The notes under the pieces were generated by a model. The model searched no databases, had not been told where the DNA came from, and saw only the letters and a list, made by a program, of their open reading frames with translations. This document shows, in pieces, positions 8,410-16,973 of a DNA stretch of 64,000 nt; the first letter of the stretch is position 1, and every line of letters begins with the position of its first letter. A program made the position numbers and the translations under genes. Source of the stretch: Actinomadura sp. K4S16 (lineage in GTDB: Bacteria > Actinomycetota > Actinomycetes > Streptosporangiales > Streptosporangiaceae); assembly GCF_008327685.1 (NCBI RefSeq), contig NZ_BDDE01000024.1, forward strand, positions 164,913-228,912, written 5' to 3'.

Positions 8410-9443
8410 TCGGGGACCGTGAGGACGCGCCCGGCAAGCGGGGGCACGAAGGGCACGGCCACGGGCACGGGCACGGCCACGGGCACGCCGTCTCGGCGGG
8501 GGCCGACCGGCGGCTGCTGACCGGCGCGCTGGCGCTGATCGTCGCCTACATGTCGGGCGAGGTGGTCATCGGCCTGCTCGCCGGGTCGCTGGCGCTGATC
8601 ACCGACGCCGCGCACATGATGACCGACGCGTTCGCGATCGCGCTGGCGCTGGTCGCGATGCGCATCGCCGCGCGCCCGCCGAAGGGCGGGTACACCTTCG
8701 GCCTGCGCCGCGCCGAGATCCTGTCCGCGCAGCTCAACGGCCTGACGCTGATCCTGCTCACCGTCTACTTCGTGTACGAGGGCGTCCGGCGGCTGATCGA
8801 GCCGCCCGCCGTGGAGGGGCAGTTCGTCTTCTGGACGGCCCTCGCGGGCATCGCCGTCAACGTCGCGGCGACCGTGCTGATCAGCCGGGCCGACCGGCGC
8901 AGCCTGAACGTCGAGGGCGCGTTCCAGCACATCCTGAACGACCTGTTCGCGTTCGTCGCCACCGCGGTCGCGGGCCTGGTCGTGTGGACGACCGGCTTCG
9001 CCCGCGCGGACGCGATCGCCTCGCTGGTGGTGGCCGCGCTGATGCTCAAGGCCGGGTACCGGCTGCTGCGGGACGCGGGCCGGGTGCTCATGGAGGCCGC
9101 GCCCGCCGGCGTCGACCCGTCCGAGCTCGGCGCCCGGCTCGCGGGGCGCCCGTGCGTGGAGGAGGTCCACGACCTGCACGTGTGGGAGGTCAGCTCGGGC
9201 TACCCGGCGCTGTCGGCGCACGTGCTCGTCGACACGCAGGGCGACTGCCACGCCGTCCGCCGCGACCTCCAGGAGCTGCTGCGCGACGCCTACGGGATCA
9301 CGCACACGACGCTGGAGGTCGACCACGTGGACGAGCCCGCCGGCGGCGGGCACGGCCACTGCGACGACGCGCACGGCCCCCGCCATATGGCGGAGGCCGA
9401 CGAGCCCCACGAGCACGCGGGCACCACCCCGTGCGACCACTAG
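8406..9443 (+). CDS. Cation diffusion facilitator, zinc-type (CzcD/ZitB-like)
   Basis: This 345-aa membrane protein of six predicted helices exports divalent metal in exchange for protons. The N-terminus has a run of HG repeats (about residues 13-27). DAAHMMTD in TM2 and HILND in TM5 provide the His/Asp tetrahedral site expected for zinc transport. The cytoplasmic C-terminal domain contains HDLHVWEVSSG and ends in a second His/Cys/Asp-rich tail. The ATG at 8406 overlaps the ArsR stop. The gene is followed by a large stem-loop. Confidence 0.92.
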   Translation: MIGDREDAPGKRGHEGHGHGHGHGHGHAVSAGADRRLLTGALALIVAYMSGEVVIGLLAGSLALITDAAHMMTDAFAIALALVAMRIAARPPKGGYTFGLRRAEILSAQLNGLTLILLTVYFVYEGVRRLIEPPAVEGQFVFWTALAGIAVNVAATVLISRADRRSLNVEGAFQHILNDLFAFVATAVAGLVVWTTGFARADAIASLVVAALMLKAGYRLLRDAGRVLMEAAPAGVDPSELGARLAGRPCVEEVHDLHVWEVSSGYPALSAHVLVDTQGDCHAVRRDLQELLRDAYGITHTTLEVDHVDEPAGGGHGHCDDAHGPRHMAEADEPHEHAGTTPCDH

Positions 9444-9466
9444 CCGCGCGGTCGCGAGGGCCGGTC

Positions 9467-9535
9467 GGCCGCGGGGCCCAGTGGTCGCCGAGCCCTCGGG
9501 AAGCGCAGGGCCTACCGCCGGCGGGCCCCGCGGCC
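9467..9535. terminator. Large stem-loop between convergent CDF and GH44 genes
   Basis: The 13-bp arm GGCCGCGGGGCCC (9467-9479) is perfectly complementary to 9523-9535, with further GC-rich inverted sequence continuing to about 9565. Lying in the 124-bp gap between two convergent genes, it is a likely bidirectional terminator. No U-tract is present, which is common in actinomycetes. Confidence 0.5.
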
Positions 9536-9567
9536 GGGGTGATCGGCCGGCCGGCGGGGCCCGGTGG

Positions 9568-11559
9568 TCAGCGGCGGGTGCAGGGGGCGCCGTTGAGGGT
9601 GAAGGCGGTCGGAGGCGGGTTCGTCCCGGCGCTCGATCCGTTGAAGCCGATCGTCACCGAGTCTCCCGGCCGGATCGTCCGGTTCCAGTCGAGATTGCGT
9701 GCGGTGACGTCCGGGCCCTTCTGCGCCCAGGCGGCGTTCCAGCCCTGGGTGACGCGCTGGTCCGCGGTGAACGAGAAGCCCAGCGTCCAGCCCGAGACGG
9801 GCGAGGCGCCGGTGTTCGCGACGGTGACCTGCGCGGTGAAGCCGCTCCCCCACTGGCTCTGCACCGTGTAGCCGACCTCGCACGCCGACGCGGCCGGGCC
9901 GTCGTCCGCGGGGATCTCGACCAGCGTGATCGAGGACGCCGGGAACGTCGAGGTGAAGCCGTCCGCGCCCACGGCCACGTCCGGGGCCCGGACGATCGCG
10001 GACTGGTCCGCGCCGCTGTACCGGTAGACGCGTCCGGCTGCGGAACCCGACCGCCCGGCGATCGAGACCGTGCTGGTGAGGTCGTCGGTGAGCGACTTGT
10101 TCACGATCATCAGGGTGAGCGCCTTGTCGGACGAGCGCTCCGCCGCGTACACCGCGAGCCTGCCCTGGTCGGCACTCGACGCGCGGACGGACGTCTCGCC
10201 GAACGAGGCCCCAGCGCCGTCGTAGTTCCGGTACATGCGGAAGGCGTAGGCGCCCGGGTCGGACGTGCCCGGCGGCGCCCACAGCGTCGCCAGGTCGAGG
10301 CCCTCGCGCCCGAAGATCCCGAGTACGTCGGCCTGGGCCAGCGCCCCGTTCAGGTGCCCGAGCGCGCCCCAGTTGTACTCGGTGATCGCCAGCTTGGTGC
10401 CCGGGTAGTTCTGCTCGACGAGGTCCCGCATCCGGGGGATGAAGTTGATCGGCTGGTTGATCCAGCTCTCGTCGGTGTAGGAGGGGTCCCACAGCTGCCG
10501 GGTCGAGCGCAGCCGCAGCTCCTGGGTCGCCGCGTCGCCGGGGTCGGTGGAGGACACCCCGGCCTGCTGCGGGTAGATGTGCTCGTCGAAGTAGTCGAGG
10601 ATGCGGGTGCCGTGCTCCTCCTCGTAGGCCTTCATCTGCCGGAGGTACCAGTCCGCGAACGGGAGGCCGCCGTGCGCCGCCCGGTCCGGCGGGTCGGACC
10701 AGCAGTCGCCGCCCTCCCGGTCGCAGGTCTGCTTGTCCAGGCCCGACAGGGTGAGCGACTGGAAGCCCCAGCCGACCGGCCCGAGCGTCTTCGCGCCCGG
10801 GTCGGCGGCCTTCACGGCGGAGGCGATCGCGTACGTCTGGCGGCGCATCTCGTCGTAGCCGGCGCCGTCCGGGTGGACGTCGCGGTGGGTCGCGTGCCAG
10901 AGGTCGGGCTCGTTGTCGAGGTCGTAGAAGCGCACGCCGCCGCCGTCCGCCCGGCCGTACTTGCCGGTCAGGTGGGACAGCCAGTCGGTGACGTACTCGG
11001 GGCCCGCCGGGACGCTGGTGTCCGCGGGGTCGTTGCCGGTGACGTTCGTGCCGTCCGGCTTCACGCCGTTGCCGCAGTCGGGCCGCCACTGGGTGTCGGC
11101 GCCCTGCTGCGGCCCGTACTTGGCGATGCCGAACCCGCAGGTGTAGTCGCGGCCCTTCGGCGTCCAGCCGATGAGCGGGACGGTGAGGAGCGTGTCGGTG
11201 CCGGTCCGGCGGTCCTGCTCGGTGAACTGGTCGGTCTCGGACCCGTCGGGGAGCTTCGCGGGGTCCGGGGCCGGGCCGGGCACGTTCTCGAAGTACCAGT
11301 CCGAGCCCCGGTTGGTCTCGTCGTAGAGGTAGTTGTAGCGGCTCGTGGCGTTGCCGCCCCACCGCCGGACGGGGAGCCGCAGTTCCTTGGCGAGGGCCTC
11401 GTCGGCGAAGTTCATCCCGTAGACGTAGGGGCTGATCGCGTGCCGGGACGCGGACGGGTCGACGGTCAGCGCGGGGCCGTCCGCGGCCTGCGCCGGGGGC
11501 GCCGCCCACGGCAGGAGCGCGGCGGCCGCCACGGCGGCGAGCCAGGCCTTCCGGGTCAT
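9568..11559 (-). CDS. Secreted glycoside hydrolase family 44 endoglucanase with CBM2
   Basis: This 663-aa secreted protein has an N-terminal signal peptide (cleavage near AQA-AD), a GH44-like catalytic region, and a C-terminal ~100-residue family 2 cellulose-binding module starting near ACEVGYTVQ. The candidate acid/base is E217 (DLDNEPD) and the nucleophile E394 (ITEYNWG). GH44 enzymes cut beta-1,4-glucans and xyloglucan. The start ATG lies one base after the GH5 stop with a GAGGTG ribosome site, so it is the second gene of a cellulase operon transcribed from the CelR-box promoter. Two Cys in the CBM2 probably form the usual disulfide. Confidence 0.88.
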   Translation of the reverse strand: MTRKAWLAAVAAAALLPWAAPPAQAADGPALTVDPSASRHAISPYVYGMNFADEALAKELRLPVRRWGGNATSRYNYLYDETNRGSDWYFENVPGPAPDPAKLPDGSETDQFTEQDRRTGTDTLLTVPLIGWTPKGRDYTCGFGIAKYGPQQGADTQWRPDCGNGVKPDGTNVTGNDPADTSVPAGPEYVTDWLSHLTGKYGRADGGGVRFYDLDNEPDLWHATHRDVHPDGAGYDEMRRQTYAIASAVKAADPGAKTLGPVGWGFQSLTLSGLDKQTCDREGGDCWSDPPDRAAHGGLPFADWYLRQMKAYEEEHGTRILDYFDEHIYPQQAGVSSTDPGDAATQELRLRSTRQLWDPSYTDESWINQPINFIPRMRDLVEQNYPGTKLAITEYNWGALGHLNGALAQADVLGIFGREGLDLATLWAPPGTSDPGAYAFRMYRNYDGAGASFGETSVRASSADQGRLAVYAAERSSDKALTLMIVNKSLTDDLTSTVSIAGRSGSAAGRVYRYSGADQSAIVRAPDVAVGADGFTSTFPASSITLVEIPADDGPAASACEVGYTVQSQWGSGFTAQVTVANTGASPVSGWTLGFSFTADQRVTQGWNAAWAQKGPDVTARNLDWNRTIRPGDSVTIGFNGSSAGTNPPPTAFTLNGAPCTRR

Positions 11560-11560
11560 G

Positions 11561-13075
11561 TCACACCTCGCATGCCTTGTCGTTGACCTCGAATGCGGCG
11601 GGCGCACCGCTCGCCGCACCGGTCGCCTGGAACCCGACCGTGACGGAGGCGCCGGGCGCGAGGGAGGCGTTCCAGTCCAGGCTCTTGGCGGTGACCGCGG
11701 CGCCGCTTTGCGACCAGGTCGCGCTCCACCCCTGGGTGACCTTCTGGTCGCCGGGGAACGCGAACTCCAGCGTCCAGCCGTTCAGCGCCGAGGACCCGCC
11801 GTTGGTGATCGTGACCTGCGCTGTGAAGCCGCCCGACCAGCTGTTCTGCACCGTGTAGGCGACCTTGCAGGACGTCCCCGGCGTGCCCGGGTCACCGGGG
11901 TCGCCGCTCGGGTCCCCCGCGCCGAGCAGGTAGGGGTCGAGGTAGGACTGCTTGGCCGTGTTCACGGTCGTCCAGTCGTCGTTGAGGATGCCGCCGGTGT
12001 CGCCCGAGTTGGGGTTCCACGACCAGAAGGTGAAGGAGATCCCGCCGGTGCCCTTGCCGAGGTAGGCCATCAGGGTGCGCAGCCAGGTCTGGTCGCGCGG
12101 GTCCGAGAGGGTCGTCCCGAACTCGCCGAGCAGGACGGGCGCGACGTTGTTCTTGTACAGGTAGCCCCAGTTCTTGTCCCAGATCCCGGCCAGGTTGGAC
12201 GGGAAGGACGGGTCGTCGAACCACGGCTGCGGGTACACCGAGGTGGCGTAGTCGTGGGCGGAGTAGACGAGCCGGTTCGGGACGTCCAGCCGCACCGGGT
12301 ACTGCGCCGCGCCCTGCAGGTTGCCGCCCCACCAGTAGTTGTCGCCGCCGTGGTCGTTGACGCCCTCGACGATGATCAGCCAGTTCGGGTTGGCCGCGAG
12401 GATCGCGTTCCCGGCCCGCTCGGCGGCGAGGCGCCAGTCCCGCGTCTGGTCGCCGCAGCCCCAGCAGGCCGGCGAGTGCGGCTCGTTGTGCAGGTCGGCG
12501 CCGATGACCGTGGTGTCGCCCGCGTAGTGCCGGGCGAGCATCGTCCAGTCGGAGATCCAGCGCGACTCGGGGTAGGCGGCGGTGTACCAGAGCGCGGACT
12601 GGCCGCCGGAGTCCGGGCGGTGGCGGTCGAGGACGACCTTCAGCCCGATCCGCCCCGCGTAGGCGATGATCTTGTCGAGGATCTGCAGCCCGTTCAGGCC
12701 CTGCAGGTCGGGGTTCTTGGCGTAGTCGATGCTGTTCGGGCTGCTGCCGGAGTCGAACAGCTGGCTGCTGTAGGGCAGCCGCAGCGTGTTGTACTTCAGG
12801 CTCTTGATCTGGTCGAGCATGTCCTTGTAGCCGCGCGACCAGAGGCCGTGCGGGGCGTAGTTGGACGTCTCGGCGCCGAACCAGTTGATGCCCGTCATCC
12901 GCACCGGCTGCCCGTTCGCGTCGAGCAGCTGCCGGCCGCTGGTGTGCCAGTAGCCGGCGCCCGCCGCCTGCGCCGGGCGCGGCACGGCCTGGACTAGGGC
13001 CAGCGCCAGCAGCGCGGCCACGAGGATCGGGACGAGCCGGATCCGCCGGAGTCTCGCGGTCATGGTCGTTCTCAT
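11561..13075 (-). CDS. Secreted GH5 endoglucanase with CBM2 (Acidothermus E1-like)
   Basis: This 504-aa secreted cellulase has a signal peptide ending near AQA-AG, a GH5 domain, a short Gly/Asp/Pro linker and a C-terminal CBM2. Segments such as GYWHTSGR, INWFGAET, HGLWSR and DLHNEP closely follow Acidothermus cellulolyticus E1 (GH5_1). The acid/base is E198 (HNEP) and the nucleophile E318 (LGEFGTT). ATG 13075 has a GAGGA ribosome site; the internal ATG at 13063 does not. It is first in the cellulase operon, and a CelR-type operator lies 23 bp upstream. Confidence 0.93.
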   Translation of the reverse strand: MRTTMTARLRRIRLVPILVAALLALALVQAVPRPAQAAGAGYWHTSGRQLLDANGQPVRMTGINWFGAETSNYAPHGLWSRGYKDMLDQIKSLKYNTLRLPYSSQLFDSGSSPNSIDYAKNPDLQGLNGLQILDKIIAYAGRIGLKVVLDRHRPDSGGQSALWYTAAYPESRWISDWTMLARHYAGDTTVIGADLHNEPHSPACWGCGDQTRDWRLAAERAGNAILAANPNWLIIVEGVNDHGGDNYWWGGNLQGAAQYPVRLDVPNRLVYSAHDYATSVYPQPWFDDPSFPSNLAGIWDKNWGYLYKNNVAPVLLGEFGTTLSDPRDQTWLRTLMAYLGKGTGGISFTFWSWNPNSGDTGGILNDDWTTVNTAKQSYLDPYLLGAGDPSGDPGDPGTPGTSCKVAYTVQNSWSGGFTAQVTITNGGSSALNGWTLEFAFPGDQKVTQGWSATWSQSGAAVTAKSLDWNASLAPGASVTVGFQATGAASGAPAAFEVNDKACEV

Positions 13076-13097
13076 GCGGGGTCCTCGGTCGAGCCAG

Positions 13098-13111
13098 TGG
13101 GAGCGCTCCCA
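13098..13111. promoter_or_regulatory. CelR-type operator
   Basis: TGGGAGCGCTCCCA is a perfect 14-bp palindrome identical to the CelR (LacI family) box described for Thermobifida cellulase genes, where cellobiose releases the repressor. It lies just upstream of the GH5-GH44 operon. No celR gene is in this window. Confidence 0.88.
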
Positions 13112-13207
13112 AAGTCGCGACCGGCGACCGGCCTGTCAAGGACGCGGCCGGGCGCCCCGCGGTGACCAGGCGTCCCGCGTGAAAACCCGTGAAACGGCGG
13201 CGCGCCT

Positions 13208-14095
13208 CTACGAGAGCCCGAACAGCTCGGCCGGGCCGCGCCAGCAGACCGACCGCAGCCAGTCGTCGCCGAGGTCGAGCGCGGCCAGCGACTCCAGCTG
13301 GTGCGCGTACTCGTAGGGGATGTTCGGGAAGTCGGTGCCGAGCAGAACGCGCCCCTCCAGGCCGAGGTCGCGCAGCCGGGGCAGCAGGGCGTCCGGGAAC
13401 GGCGCCAGCGCGGCGAAGCGGGTGAAGATCATCGTCGTGTCGAGGTGGACGCGCTCGTAGGCGTCGGCCAGGGCGAAGAAGCCGTCGAACTCCGGCGCGC
13501 CCAGGTGGGCGACGATCGCGGTCAGGCCCGGGTGGCGGGCCAGGACCTCGCCGAACGGGCCGGGGCCGGTGTAGCCGTTGGCGACCGGCCCGGACCCGGC
13601 GTGCACGAGGGCGGGCACCCCGGCGTCGGCGAGCATCCCCCACACCGCGTCCAGTTCCTTGAGGCGCGGGTCGAAGCCGCCGACCTGGAGGTGGACCTTG
13701 AATACGCGGGCGCCCGCGTCCAGCGCGCGGCGCACGTACTCCTCGACCCCGGGCTCGGGGTAGAACGTCGCGGTCTGGATGCATTCGGGGACGCGGGCGG
13801 CGAACTGGGCGGTCCACTCGTTCAGCGACTCGGCCATGCCGGGCTTGTGCGGGTAGGTGAGCGAGGTGAACGCGCGGACGCCGAGCCCGCGCAGGAGGCC
13901 CAGCCGCTCCTGCTCGGAGTCGCGGTAGCGGATGGGCCACTCGGTGCCGATCAGCGGACCGGCCTCGTCGAAGTACCCCCACACCGCGCTCATCAGGCGC
14001 GGCGGCATGAAGTGGACGTGGACGTCGATGATGCCGGGCAGCCCGAGCGAGCGCCAGAACGTGGGGACAGCTGAATCAGAACGGGGTTCGGCCAC
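13208..14095 (-). CDS. Amidohydrolase-family (TIM-barrel) metal-dependent hydrolase
   Basis: This 295-aa amidohydrolase-2 type protein has the N-terminal metal motif DVHVHF (HxH) at about residues 24-29. Later motifs are a central KVHLQVGG Lys/His strand, the HLG strand IVAHLGAPEFD, and LLGTDFPNIPY, giving the barrel-end Asp. The family includes decarboxylases and lactonases acting on ring-cleavage products, but the substrate is not determined. The start is GTG, with a weak GGG upstream. It follows the esterase-like gene on the same strand after a 20-bp gap and may be co-transcribed. Confidence 0.8.
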   Translation of the reverse strand: MAEPRSDSAVPTFWRSLGLPGIIDVHVHFMPPRLMSAVWGYFDEAGPLIGTEWPIRYRDSEQERLGLLRGLGVRAFTSLTYPHKPGMAESLNEWTAQFAARVPECIQTATFYPEPGVEEYVRRALDAGARVFKVHLQVGGFDPRLKELDAVWGMLADAGVPALVHAGSGPVANGYTGPGPFGEVLARHPGLTAIVAHLGAPEFDGFFALADAYERVHLDTTMIFTRFAALAPFPDALLPRLRDLGLEGRVLLGTDFPNIPYEYAHQLESLAALDLGDDWLRSVCWRGPAELFGLS

Positions 14096-14115
14096 GACCC
14101 GACCCTAGCCGCCGC

Positions 14116-15135
14116 TCAGGTGATCTCCGCGAGCAGGGCGGGCAGCGTGGCCCTCAGTTCGCGGCGCCAGTAGGGCCAGGTGTGGGTACCACGGTAGAAG
14201 TGCGTGGACACCGGGACGCCGAGCTTCCTCAGCTTGCCCGCGAACTCCCGCGAGACGGTGTGGGCGAGGGCCTCCAGCACGTCGCGGGGGGCGGCCTCCC
14301 GGGACGCCGGGCCGTGGTCGAAGGGGCCGGGGGTGCCGTCCCCCGCGCTCACGTGCACGCGGACGCCCGCCAGCCGGCCCGCGAGGTCGTACGGGTTGTG
14401 CTGCCGCCACACGACGCGCTGCGCCTCGGGGTCGCCCCACACGTCCGTCCAGTCGAGGGACGGAGCGCCGATCGCGACGCTCAACTCGACGAGGTCGGCG
14501 ACGTCGAGCCCGGACGGGTCGCGGTGCAGCGTGTGGACCGGCCCGCTGAACGACGCGGCCGCCCGGAAAAGGCCGCGGTGCCTGGCCGCATACGCCAGCG
14601 CGCCGAGCCCGCCCATCGCGTTGCCCGCGACGGCGCGCTCGGCCCCGGCCCGGTATCCGCGCTCCAGGATCTGCCTGAGCTCGGCGAGATGGAAGGTCTC
14701 CCACTTCGGCGCCCCGCCGCCGCCGCGGTTCCACCAGTCGGTGTAGTTGCCGCACGGGCCGCCGTCCGGCATGACGACGATCACGTCGGCGTCCTCGGTC
14801 AGCTCCTCGATGTCGCTGTGCTCGCTCCACGCGGTGTGGCCGTCCCGGCCCGCGCCAGCTCCGTGCAGGAGCCAGAGCACCGGCCAGGTGCGGGAGGCGT
14901 CCCGTGACCAGCCCGGAGGCAGCAGGAGCCGGGCATGGGCGACGCTCTCCAGGACGGGCGAGCGGACCGCGAGGTCGAGGACGCGGCGGCGCGGGCGGCG
15001 CTCGCCGACCACGGCCGCGCCGTCGTCGGCGGGGGCGCCGGCCGGGGCCGTGCCGCCTGCCGCGATCGACGCGGTCAGCCCGGCGACCGCCGCGATGAGA
15101 CCCGCACCCGCCAAGCCGCGCATCCACATGTCCAC
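14116..15135 (-). CDS. Alpha/beta-hydrolase of the antigen-85/esterase-D type, predicted inactive
   Basis: This 339-aa exported or anchored protein has a hydrophobic N-terminal segment followed by an alpha/beta-hydrolase fold of the S-formylglutathione hydrolase/Ag85 group. The oxyanion-region sequence LLHGAGAG and the final His (GTHTWPYW) are present. The nucleophile elbow, normally G-x-S-x-G, reads AGNAMGG. Residue 173 is Ala (codon GCG, 14617-14619) where Ser is expected; TCG would be a one-base change. It therefore probably lacks ordinary esterase activity and may be a binding or structural protein. The GTG start has a GGAAG ribosome site. Confidence 0.78.
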   Translation of the reverse strand: MDMWMRGLAGAGLIAAVAGLTASIAAGGTAPAGAPADDGAAVVGERRPRRRVLDLAVRSPVLESVAHARLLLPPGWSRDASRTWPVLWLLHGAGAGRDGHTAWSEHSDIEELTEDADVIVVMPDGGPCGNYTDWWNRGGGGAPKWETFHLAELRQILERGYRAGAERAVAGNAMGGLGALAYAARHRGLFRAAASFSGPVHTLHRDPSGLDVADLVELSVAIGAPSLDWTDVWGDPEAQRVVWRQHNPYDLAGRLAGVRVHVSAGDGTPGPFDHGPASREAAPRDVLEALAHTVSREFAGKLRKLGVPVSTHFYRGTHTWPYWRRELRATLPALLAEIT

Positions 15136-15284
15136 GCCCCGGTCTTCCAGAACTCGCCTTCTGTAAAGGTTCCCTCTGACGGGAATGTTTCAACGCTGTG
15201 TAATCGGTTTATAAAATGTCGGGCCGGGAGTTCCGGTCCACGTTCCTTGTAGGGTGACGCGGACGAAGGGGGCGACCGGCGGAG
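15136..15284. promoter_or_regulatory. Divergent promoter region with TATAAAAT
   Basis: This is an unusually AT-rich 149-bp gap between the divergent esterase-like and lipid-kinase genes. TATAAAAT lies at 15210-15217. No convincing -35 or operator was identified, so strand and start site are open. Confidence 0.3.
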
Positions 15285-16286
15285 ATGCGGAGCGTCCAGA
15301 TGCGGAGCAAGGCGGAGCTGCAGGCGGCGATCGCGGACGGCGGACGCGCGGTGCTCGTGATCAACTCCCGCTCCCGGCGGGGCCGGCGGCTCTACGGCAC
15401 GGCCCGCCGCCTGCTGCGCGAGGCGGGGCTGGAGTTCCCGCACGTGTTCCCGGTGACCGACCCCGCCCGGCTGCGGGAGCTGTTCGCCGACGTCCTCGCG
15501 CTGGAGCCCGACCTCGTGGTCGTCGGCGGCGGGGACGGCACGGTCGCCGAGGCGGTCGGGCACCTGGCGCACCGCGACATCGCGCTCGGCGTGCTGCCGC
15601 TCGGCACCACCAACAACTTCGCCCGCAGCCTGGAGCTGCCGCTCGACCTGCCGGGCGCGGTCGCGACCCTCGCCCTCGGCCGCCCGGAGGCCGGCAAGGT
15701 CGCCGACGTCGACGTCGGCTGGTTCGAGTCGACGGGCGACCCGCAGGGCGAGGGGCCGGGCGCCGACCGGGAGCACATCTTCGCCAACATGGTGAGCCTC
15801 GGCCTGTCGGTCGAGGTCGCCGAGCACGTCCCGCACACGCTCAAGCGCTTCATCGGGCGCCCGGCGTACGCGCTGACGGCGGCGCGGCTGCTGCCCCGGC
15901 ACGAGGCGTTCACCGCCCGCATCACGATCGACGGCGAGACGCACGAGGTCGCTACGCACCAGCTCAACATCGCCAACGGCGCGCACCACAGCGGGCAGCG
16001 GATCGCCCGCGACGCCAGCCCGGACGACCGGCTCCTCGCCGTCTACCGGCTCGGCGACGAGCGGCGGCTGCGGCTGGCGTCGGCCACGGCCCGGCACGTC
16101 CTCACCGGCCCGTGGCGGTCCCTCGAGGACGACGCCTTCCTCACCACGGCGCACGTCGAGGTCGAGACCGACCCGCCGATGCAGGTGGACGTGGACGGCG
16201 AGGTCCGCGGCCGCACCCCGGTGTCGATCAAGCTGCGCGGCAACGCCCTGCGGGTGATCGTCCCGCAGTCGTTCGTCGACACGTGA
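15285..16286 (+). CDS. Diacylglycerol kinase-family lipid kinase
   Basis: This 333-aa protein has the catalytic-domain motif VVGGGDGTV near residues 80-88, followed by LPLGTTNNFARS, the DAGK/YegS nucleotide-binding pair. The C-terminal domain ends with VDVDGEVRG. Such enzymes phosphorylate diacylglycerol or related lipids in membrane lipid turnover. The ATG at 15300 has better ribosome-site spacing (GGAG, 7 nt) than the ATG at 15285, so the protein may be 5 residues shorter. It converges on the PadR gene. Confidence 0.85.
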   Translation: MRSVQMRSKAELQAAIADGGRAVLVINSRSRRGRRLYGTARRLLREAGLEFPHVFPVTDPARLRELFADVLALEPDLVVVGGGDGTVAEAVGHLAHRDIALGVLPLGTTNNFARSLELPLDLPGAVATLALGRPEAGKVADVDVGWFESTGDPQGEGPGADREHIFANMVSLGLSVEVAEHVPHTLKRFIGRPAYALTAARLLPRHEAFTARITIDGETHEVATHQLNIANGAHHSGQRIARDASPDDRLLAVYRLGDERRLRLASATARHVLTGPWRSLEDDAFLTTAHVEVETDPPMQVDVDGEVRGRTPVSIKLRGNALRVIVPQSFVDT

Positions 16287-16311
16287 CCGGCCGGGAAACC
16301 CGCGCGGCCGG
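16287..16311. terminator. Short stem-loop after lipid kinase gene
   Basis: CCGGCCG (16287-16293) pairs with CGGCCGG (16305-16311) around an 11-nt loop, immediately after the stop codon and between two convergent genes. Confidence 0.35.
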
Positions 16312-16314
16312 CCG

Positions 16315-16911
16315 CTACCGCGCCGTCGCCCCGGGCACCTCGCCGGGCCGGCCCGGCTCGCGCTCGTCGGCCATGACGTAGGCGCCCGCCTCCAGTCGCT
16401 CGATCAGGCCGAGCGTCCAGGCCGTGGCGGAGTCGGCGGAGTGGACCCACCAGCCGAGCAGCTCGCGCAGGTGGTCGGAGGGGTTCAGCTCGTCCAGGTG
16501 CGGGGCGACGGAGGCGCGCCAGCCGGCCAGGCCTTCGAGGCGCTCGCGCAGCAGGGCCAGCGCCTCGGCGCGCGGCAGTTCGGTGAGGAACCCGAGGCCC
16601 GCGGTGAGCATCTCCGGGTGCCGGACGTCGACCGCGGCGAGGGCGCAGCGCAGCAGCCGGTGGAACTCCTCCCGGCCGGCCTCGGTGATCTCGTAGTCGG
16701 TGTGCGGCGGCCCGGCCTCGCTCTCCTCCACCTCGTGGGCGTGCAGCAGGCCCTCCTTGGCCAGCTGCCTGAGCGCGTGGTAGATCGAGCCCGGGTTGAC
16801 GTGGGCCCACTCGTCCGAGCCCCAGGAGAGCAGCTCGCGGCGGACCTCGTAGCCGTGCGCCCGCCCGAACCGCCGCACCCCGCCGAGCACCAGCAGCCGC
16901 GTCGTCGACAT
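16315..16911 (-). CDS. PadR-family transcriptional regulator
   Basis: This 198-aa regulator starts at an ATG with a strong GGGGGAGAGG ribosome site. The N-terminal winged helix (about 1-75) shows the PadR pattern HGYEVRRELL, VNPGSIYHALRQLAKEGLL and a YEITEAG wing. The C-terminal part is an alpha-helical dimerisation region (LLRERLEGL). PadR repressors usually respond to phenolics or drugs, but no dedicated target is adjacent. The aldo/keto reductase lies behind it on the same strand. Confidence 0.88.
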   Translation of the reverse strand: MSTTRLLVLGGVRRFGRAHGYEVRRELLSWGSDEWAHVNPGSIYHALRQLAKEGLLHAHEVEESEAGPPHTDYEITEAGREEFHRLLRCALAAVDVRHPEMLTAGLGFLTELPRAEALALLRERLEGLAGWRASVAPHLDELNPSDHLRELLGWWVHSADSATAWTLGLIERLEAGAYVMADEREPGRPGEVPGATAR

Positions 16912-16973
16912 CCTCTCCCCCTGATCGCAAACCTGTTCAGGGTAGAGGGTCCCGCGCGCGCCGCGCGCGCGGG

